Source: Pseudomonas syringae pv. cilantro (GTDB taxonomy: Bacteria > Pseudomonadota > Gammaproteobacteria > Pseudomonadales > Pseudomonadaceae). From it: 50,889 bases of DNA. Under the pieces are notes generated by a model that did not search any database, was not told the origin of the DNA, and saw only the letters and a list, made by a program, of their open reading frames with translations. The translations under genes were made by a program, and so were the position numbers. Position 1 is the stretch's first letter, and each line of letters begins with the position of its first letter. Location of the stretch: contig NZ_LGLN01000066.1 in the NCBI RefSeq assembly GCF_001293775.1, positions 17,165 to 68,053 of the forward strand, given 5' to 3'. This document shows, in pieces, positions 45,968 to 50,889 of the stretch.

Positions 45968-46944
45968 AGCAAAGCCAGTTCGAAAGCCGCCATGCCCCTG
46001 AATGGCAACACTTTGACCAGCGCCTTGATGCACTGGAGCGTGGCAAAGCCGACGCTGCCGCCAGCGAGACATTCCCCGGCGATTACCGGCGCATCTGTCA
46101 GCATCTGGCGCTGGCTCAAGAACGGGGTTACAGCAGCCACCTCATCGATCCGCTCCACCAGTTGGCAATGCGTGGACATCAGCAACTTTATCGCCACCGC
46201 AGCGCATCGAGTGCCCGTTTGCTGGGCTTCATTCTGGCGGGCTTCCCCAGACTGGTCCGCGCCGAATGGCGTTTCGTGCTGATCGCCAGCCTGCTGTTTT
46301 TCGGCAGCCTGATCGGCATGGGCCTGCTGGTCTACGGCTTTCCAGAGTTGATCTACAGCGTTGTCAGCCCGGAACAGCTCAGCGAGATGCAGAGCATGTA
46401 TGACCCGTCGGCCAGCAGGATTGGCCAGGCGGCCGAACGCGCATCCGACGCCGACTGGATGATGTTCGGCTACTACATCATGAACAACATCGGCATTGCC
46501 TTTCAAACCTATGCCAGCGGTTTGCTGTTCGGCCTGGGCAGCCTGTTCTTCCTGCTGTTCAACGGTTTGATGATCGGCGCGGTGGCAGGGCATTTGACGG
46601 ACATAGGCTACGGTCAGACATTCTGGTCGTTCGTTATCGGCCATGGCGCCTTCGAACTCACCGCCATTGCCCTGGCCGGGGCAGCCGGGCTCAAACTGGG
46701 CTGGGCCTTGCTGGCCCCGGGCAGGCTGACCCGCAGCGCGGCATTGCGCGCTGCCGCCAGCACCAGTGTGCAACTGATCGGCGGAGTGATTCTGTTTCTG
46801 TTGATCGCGGCCTTCATCGAAGCCTATTGGTCATCGATGACCTGGCCCGGCCCGGTGATCAAGTATCTGGTGGGCAGCCTGCTATGGGTGCTGGTGGCGG
46901 CCTACCTGACCCTGGCCGGACGGGTGACCCATGCGCCTGACTGA
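45964..46944 (+). CDS. SpoIIM-family (stage II sporulation protein M) membrane protein
   Basis: A 326-residue DUF95/SpoIIM-type membrane protein. The N-terminus is soluble (residues 1-95), then 5-6 helices: FVLIASLLFFGSLIGMGLLVYGF, NNIGIAFQTYASGLLFGLGSLFFLLFNGLMIGAVAGHL (the family's most conserved region) and ELTAIALAGAAGLKLGWALL. Non-sporulating bacteria carry it in MoxR-linked operons. ATG 45964 overlaps the RDD stop by 4 bp (ATGA). The function is unknown; likely part of an envelope complex with its neighbours. Confidence 0.85.
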   Translation: MKQSQFESRHAPEWQHFDQRLDALERGKADAAASETFPGDYRRICQHLALAQERGYSSHLIDPLHQLAMRGHQQLYRHRSASSARLLGFILAGFPRLVRAEWRFVLIASLLFFGSLIGMGLLVYGFPELIYSVVSPEQLSEMQSMYDPSASRIGQAAERASDADWMMFGYYIMNNIGIAFQTYASGLLFGLGSLFFLLFNGLMIGAVAGHLTDIGYGQTFWSFVIGHGAFELTAIALAGAAGLKLGWALLAPGRLTRSAALRAAASTSVQLIGGVILFLLIAAFIEAYWSSMTWPGPVIKYLVGSLLWVLVAAYLTLAGRVTHAPD

Positions 46945-48523
46945 ATCGAGCGTCGCCATTCGTCCTCGCTCGCCTTGGGAAGCCATCGATCTCGGCGTGC
47001 TGCTGGCCGGTCGGCATCGCGGTTTGCTGATGGGCAGCTGGGCAATCGTGACGCTGCCCTTTTTCTGCCTGCTCAGCCTGCTGCTCTGGGAATATCCTTC
47101 GGCGGTCATTTTCCTGTTCTGGTGGTTGAAGCCTGCGTTCGAGCGCCTGCCGCTGCTTATCTTGTCCCAGTCGCTGTTCGGCGCAACACCCACGCTCAGG
47201 CAAGCCCTCAAAGCCTGGCCGGGCACCTTGAAAAGCCAGCTTCTACCCAGCCTGCTATGGCGGCGCCTGAGCCTGAGCCGCAGCTTTCAATTACCGGTGC
47301 AACAACTCGAACACCTGGACGGCACCGAACGCGCCATACGTATCGGTCTGCTCAGTCAAAAAGACCTGCGCGCCGCGCGGATGCTCACGGTCGTGGGCGC
47401 CCACTTGGAATATTCACTGTGGATCGGCCTGCTGATTCTGCTCTACGCACTGATCCCTCAGCAGGTGCAGGTCGACTGGCACTGGATGAACCTGCTGGGT
47501 CTTGAAAGCCCGCAACTGTGGATCGATCACTTGACCAACCTGTTTTATGCGCTGGCGCTGGTGCTCTGGGAGCCCGTATATGTCGCCTGCGGCTTCACCC
47601 TTTACCTCAACCGCCGCACCGTCCTTGAAGCATGGGATATCGAACTGGTTTTCAGACGCTTGCGCCAGCGTCTGATCGGCAGCGCTTATGTGCTGTTGAT
47701 CGGCGTCGGGCTGGGCCTGTCGATAGCCCCGGTCCCGGCATGGGCCGATCCGCAGGAATACAGTTGCCCGTTGCCCGACGGCAGCGAGGCCCACGCGACG
47801 CCGTCTCTGGCTGCGCCCGACACCCCACGCCTGACGCGTCAGACACTCACCAGCGACGCGTCCCGACACAAGATAAACGAGGTGCTGCAACAGCCTCCGT
47901 TCAAGAACCTCAAGACTGAAACCGGCTGGCGCTTCCCGGAAAAAAAACAGCCAGGCAAACCGAACGGTCGGGAACATCACGATCAAGCATGGCTGATCAA
48001 ATGGCTCGACAGGCTGATGCTGGCAACCCACGGCATCGCCCGTTTCGTCGAAGTGCTGCTATGGGCAGCAGTGCTGGGTCTGACCGGCTTGCTGATCTGG
48101 CGTTATCGGCGATGGGTCACAACCTTCGTCAGCCGTGGCACCGGCAGGAAAAAAGCCGCAAAGCCGCGTCCCGAGCAGCTTTTCGGTCTGCAGGTGAGCG
48201 CCGAAAGTCTGCCGGACGACGTTGCCGGGCAGGCCGAGCAGCTCTGGAACAGCCAGCCTCGTGAGGCTTTGGGCTTGCTGTACCGCGCACTGCTCAGCCG
48301 CTTGCTGACCGACTACCGACTGCCGTTGAAAAACGCCGACACCGAAGGCCAGGTTCTGCAGCGCATAGCGTCGCTGAACCAGCCGCTGTTGAGCGAATTC
48401 AGTCAAACCCTGACCCGCCACTGGCAAGCACTCGCCTACGGCCATCGCCTGCCACCTGCGCACTTGCGGCAGGAACTCTGTGATGGCTGGCGTCGCCTGT
48501 TCGGTTCGGCGGCAAAATCATGA
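46931..48523 (+). CDS. DUF4129 domain membrane protein
   Basis: A 530-residue protein of the operon. N-terminal helices at about 33-60, 155-180, 205-225 and 245-265 (LIGSAYVLLIGVGLGLSIAPVPAWA resembles an internal signal-like helix). A periplasmic linker follows, then a helix at about 375-395 and a C-terminal DUF4129 domain with WNSQPREALGLLYRALLSRLLTDYRLPLKNADTEGQVLQRI. DUF4129 is found with transglutaminase-like and MoxR-linked genes. ATG 46931 overlaps the SpoIIM gene by 14 bp. Confidence 0.82.
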   Translation: MRLTESSVAIRPRSPWEAIDLGVLLAGRHRGLLMGSWAIVTLPFFCLLSLLLWEYPSAVIFLFWWLKPAFERLPLLILSQSLFGATPTLRQALKAWPGTLKSQLLPSLLWRRLSLSRSFQLPVQQLEHLDGTERAIRIGLLSQKDLRAARMLTVVGAHLEYSLWIGLLILLYALIPQQVQVDWHWMNLLGLESPQLWIDHLTNLFYALALVLWEPVYVACGFTLYLNRRTVLEAWDIELVFRRLRQRLIGSAYVLLIGVGLGLSIAPVPAWADPQEYSCPLPDGSEAHATPSLAAPDTPRLTRQTLTSDASRHKINEVLQQPPFKNLKTETGWRFPEKKQPGKPNGREHHDQAWLIKWLDRLMLATHGIARFVEVLLWAAVLGLTGLLIWRYRRWVTTFVSRGTGRKKAAKPRPEQLFGLQVSAESLPDDVAGQAEQLWNSQPREALGLLYRALLSRLLTDYRLPLKNADTEGQVLQRIASLNQPLLSEFSQTLTRHWQALAYGHRLPPAHLRQELCDGWRRLFGSAAKS

Positions 48524-49749
48524 GCCGCCGTAGCGCAGTTGCCATCGGCATACTGATCGGCGTGCTGGTCGTGGCGCTGCTGACCGCTGCGGGGATTTAC
48601 CTGAGCAGCCATCTGGAGCGCTACGAGAAAACAGTCGATCATGGACCTGCACCCGAGGCGAAGGCTAACCCGTGGCTGGCCGCCGAACAGTTTTTGCGAG
48701 GACTGTCGGTACCGGTCAGCACCACCGACACGCTGGTTCAGTTGCCCGATCCACGCCAGGGCACGCAAACACTTTTGCTGCTCAACGACCGGACGAATAT
48801 GACGCCTGCACAAACCCAGCGTCTGCTGGACTGGGCAGAATCCGGCGGGCACTTGCTGTTCGTCGCCCAGCAACTCTGGGATGAACGAAAAGGCCGCAGC
48901 GGAGACTTGCTGCTCGACAGGTTGCAGATTCATCAATACCTCACCCGAGACATCAACGCGAAGGACCGGCAACTGGACGACGCCCAGCCCATGCCGCCCA
49001 TTCCACTGGCGAAACCCGCCCCGCCGCACAAAAAAGTGCCTTGGCCCGAACTGACCCGCCTGTATCTGGAAAACGAAAGCGCACCGGCTTACATGAGTTT
49101 CACGCCAGCGTTTCATCTGGAAGACCCGGAAGACAATGCCCAGTCCTGGGCGAACAGTGCCGACGCTACGCACCTGATGCAGCTCAGCCGTGGCGATGGC
49201 ATGATCACGGTGATCACCGACGCCGACCTGTGGAAAACCCGCTCGATCGGCAAATATGATAACGCCTGGCTGCTCTGGTACCTGACTCAAGGCAGCGAAG
49301 TGACCATGGTGCTGCAAACCGAGCATGACAACTTGTCGAGCGTGTTGCTGCGCAACTTCCCTCAGGCGCTGCTGGCACTGGCGCTGCTGATTGCCTTCGG
49401 CCTGTGGCATGTCGGACTGCGCGAAGGCCCGTTACAGCGCCCCGCTTCCCTGGCGCGCCGTCAGCTGACCGAGCACCTGCGCGCCAGCGCCGAGTTTCTG
49501 CGCCGACGCACCGGTCAGCAAACCCTGATCAAAAGCCTGCAACAGGACGTCCTGCGCCGCGCCCGTCAGGTCCATCCCGGTTTCGAACAACTGGTTGTAG
49601 CCGAACAATGGCAGGTGCTCTCGCGTCTGACGCGCCAACCCACCAGCGCCATCAGCGACGCCCTGCGCCCAAGGCCGGCGCAACGCCTCTCACACAGCGA
49701 ATTCACCCGTCAGGTGGCCCACCTGCAAACCCTCAGGAATGCCTTATGA
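48520..49749 (+). CDS. DUF4350 domain-containing membrane protein
   Basis: A 409-residue protein with an N-terminal membrane helix (VAIGILIGVLVVALLTAAGIYL), a DUF4350 domain (NPWLAAEQFLRGLSVPVSTTD, then LLLLNDRTNMTPAQTQRLLDWAESGGHLLFV) and a second helix at about 285-303 (ALLALALLIAFGLWHVGL). It overlaps the DUF4129 gene by 4 bp. An ATGA overlaps its stop as if another coupled gene should follow, but that frame ends after 13 codons. Last intact gene of the operon. Confidence 0.82.
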   Translation: MSRRSAVAIGILIGVLVVALLTAAGIYLSSHLERYEKTVDHGPAPEAKANPWLAAEQFLRGLSVPVSTTDTLVQLPDPRQGTQTLLLLNDRTNMTPAQTQRLLDWAESGGHLLFVAQQLWDERKGRSGDLLLDRLQIHQYLTRDINAKDRQLDDAQPMPPIPLAKPAPPHKKVPWPELTRLYLENESAPAYMSFTPAFHLEDPEDNAQSWANSADATHLMQLSRGDGMITVITDADLWKTRSIGKYDNAWLLWYLTQGSEVTMVLQTEHDNLSSVLLRNFPQALLALALLIAFGLWHVGLREGPLQRPASLARRQLTEHLRASAEFLRRRTGQQTLIKSLQQDVLRRARQVHPGFEQLVVAEQWQVLSRLTRQPTSAISDALRPRPAQRLSHSEFTRQVAHLQTLRNAL

Positions 49750-49858
49750 TCTGGCGCTCGGAAAGCGTTAGATTCCTGCCACAGTGAAATCAAAACCTTA
49801 GAAGCTCGCAGGTTTTGGTACTGAGCAGTGGATATCTGTTGAGTGCAGGAGACGGCAG

Positions 49859-50194
49859 ATGGAGCTTGTGCGGGCTACTGAGGATTTCTTAATTGCCGGG
49901 CAGCCCTATGCGGAGTTCCCTACTCTGCTTTGGGACTCAATGGAGAGTTGCGTCCCGGTTAGCCAATTCCTTCGTCATTAAATGCTTCGCGGCGCCATCA
50001 GTTCCAGGCGTTCGCGGCCCAACACTGGACGAGCGCTTTACGACTTCTTCAGCTTTCCTGGAGCCCATGGGATTGATTGGCGTGACGTGGATCCTGGTGA
50101 GGCCAAAGGTCTTGTGGCAGTTTATCGAAATTACTGTTTAGTGACCTGCGAACTGGCGCCGAACACCAATCGCCAACGCCTGATATTAAAGTAG
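49859..50194 (+). pseudogene. Truncated tyrosine recombinase/integrase N-terminus with internal stop
   Basis: ATG 49859 with AGGAG eight bases upstream opens MELVRATEDFLIAG...SQFLRH, then an in-frame TAA (at 49979), and the same frame resumes LRGAISS, RALYDFFSFPGAHGIDWRDV, GEAKGLVAVYRNYCLVTCEL up to a stop at 50194. The pieces match the SAM-like N-terminal domain of phage-type site-specific recombinases as I recall them. The catalytic C-terminus is absent. The stop probably replaced a Tyr codon. It marks a decayed mobile element immediately after the RDD operon. Confidence 0.68.
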
Positions 50195-50347
50195 CTTCTG
50201 TCAGCGAAAACCTATTTTTTTGAGGACTTGCCAGGCTTCAAATCGGAATTATTTCCTTGCGTCCCTGCCCTGCCATGCACGCCCATCCAAGCTCCAGCGT
50301 CGCCGCTTCTCATCATCTTCTTTCGGTGGTGTCGATGCCATATCCTG

Positions 50348-50575
50348 CTATATAGGCTGAAGCAGGCAGTAGCGGATGAGGGCTTGTTCAACACTTTGTT
50401 TTCCACCCATTACAAGCACCACGACGATGACGGTAATACCATCTGAATCCCTCACTTCGTAAAAGATCCGGTATCCGTCAGCGTTCAACTCACGATAGTG
50501 CAGTACGCCCAGCTCACTCAATTGAGGACTGACCGGGTAGCACAACGGGGTGGTTATCGCGATGAGCGAGCTGCT
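50348..50575 (-). pseudogene. 5'-truncated RelE/ParE-type toxin fragment
   Basis: The frame gives [20 protein letters not shown], then [19 protein letters not shown] and [19 protein letters not shown]. The LRELN-YRIFYEV pattern and the [16 protein letters not shown] end are typical of the ParE/RelE C-terminal half. The N-terminal third is missing: upstream the frame runs into a hairpin region and only a TTG (50545) is available. No antitoxin gene precedes it. The left limit (about 50575) is approximate. A remnant alongside the integrase fragment. Confidence 0.6.
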
Positions 50576-50584
50576 GGACTGAAC

Positions 50585-50622
50585 GCCTGAAGAACGCCTG
50601 TTTGCACAGGCGCTCTTCAGGC
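50585..50622. terminator. Long hairpin downstream of the right-edge gene
   Basis: GCCTGAAGAACGCCTGT (50585-50601) pairs with ACAGGCGCTCTTCAGGC (50606-50622), 17 positions with one mismatch and a 4-nt loop. It begins about 20 bp after the stop of the minus-strand gene at 50642. No T tract, so it may be a repeat or a factor-dependent terminator. Confidence 0.5.
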
Positions 50623-50641
50623 ATCGTACGCGGACGGCGTG

Positions 50642-50889
50642 TCAGCTCAGTTGCACGTCTTTCATCGCCGGGATGTAACCGTAGTCATATTCTTCCTGCA
50701 CGAACGAGCGGTCCCCCTTCAACAGGATTCTCACCGTCGGTGCTTCGGTGCCGCCGATACGATAATCCTCACCGTAGGTGGGCACGCTGTCGATAAATGA
50801 AGTCACCAGACCGTTCGGCATGACGCAGTGGGAATACGTCTGGAAAGGCTGCTCGGGCGGATTGCCGAGCACCAGGCCGGAAGCGTTCA
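50642..50889 (-). CDS. Unidentified protein, C-terminal part only
   Basis: The frame is open to the window's right edge, so the gene's start is outside. The visible 82 residues end [40 protein letters not shown] and [21 protein letters not shown] do not recognise the family. The sequence is polar, beta-rich-looking, with no membrane segment. Direction is away from the decayed mobile DNA. Confidence 0.5.
   Translation of the reverse strand, partial: NASGLVLGNPPEQPFQTYSHCVMPNGLVTSFIDSVPTYGEDYRIGGTEAPTVRILLKGDRSFVQEEYDYGYIPAMKDVQLS

Noticed and set aside
50212..50406. 64-residue open frame on the minus strand in the mobile remnant
   Set aside because: No family pattern and overlaps the end of the ParE-like fragment; likely chance.

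Overview
The window is chromosomal DNA of a fluorescent pseudomonad, most likely the Pseudomonas syringae complex. The best markers are an MvaT-type H-NS analogue, a mexAB-oprM efflux operon with its divergent TetR repressor (PmeR/TtgR type) and conserved operator, a pcaR-pcaI-pcaJ-pcaF-pcaT beta-ketoadipate cluster, and a XaxAB-type binary toxin pair. No rRNA, tRNA, CRISPR array or complete insertion sequence was seen. Species assignment is inference; genus is well supported.

Layout. 1-2.6 kb: an iron alcohol dehydrogenase and a methyltransferase, both minus. 2.8-5.2 kb: a two-gene alpha-xenorhabdolysin-type toxin cassette (xaxA-xaxB) with its own promoter, palindrome and terminator. 5.2-6.5 kb: two TPM-domain membrane/envelope proteins without a LemA partner. 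6.8-9.1 kb: periplasmic GH3 beta-glucosidase. 9.2-14.9 kb: a DctB/DctD (or MifS/MifR) two-component pair for a sigma-54 promoter, then an orphan hybrid histidine kinase. 15.0-18.3 kb: HscC-type Hsp70 with a membrane-anchored J-like partner. 18.5-19.8 kb: a metabolite:H+ symporter of the alpha-ketoglutarate permease type, preceded by a good sigma-54 -24/-12 element, so the activator at 11-12 kb is a candidate regulator. 19.8-25.0 kb: an accessory-looking stretch with a degenerate intergenic repeat, a small secreted protein made of 13-residue repeats, a flavin reductase, small proteins, a DHA2 drug transporter and an orphan type VI immunity-like gene.

25.2-31.9 kb: pmeR and mexAB-oprM. 32-37.4 kb: pcaT, pcaF, pcaJ, pcaI and pcaR, all minus, converting beta-ketoadipate to succinyl-CoA and acetyl-CoA; the upstream pcaBDC genes are not here. 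PcaR-like sites lie in front of pcaI and pcaR, and a terminator-ended, well-folded candidate small RNA lies beside the second one. 38.2-45.1 kb: housekeeping genes (phosphate transporter, HerA-like ATPase, PurU, MvaT, exonuclease I). 45.3-49.7 kb: an RDD-SpoIIM-DUF4129-DUF4350 operon that ends abruptly without the MoxR/DUF58 genes usually found with it. 49.75-50.64 kb: decayed mobile DNA (integrase N-terminus with an internal stop, 5'-truncated ParE-like toxin), then an unidentified gene running off the right edge.

The most interesting items are the XaxAB cassette, the candidate RNA next to pcaR, the sigma-54 link between the two-component system and the transporter, the repeat protein, the orphan immunity gene, and the right-hand junction where a conserved operon meets degenerate mobile DNA. 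Coordinates were read by eye; homology statements come from recognising families, not from searches.
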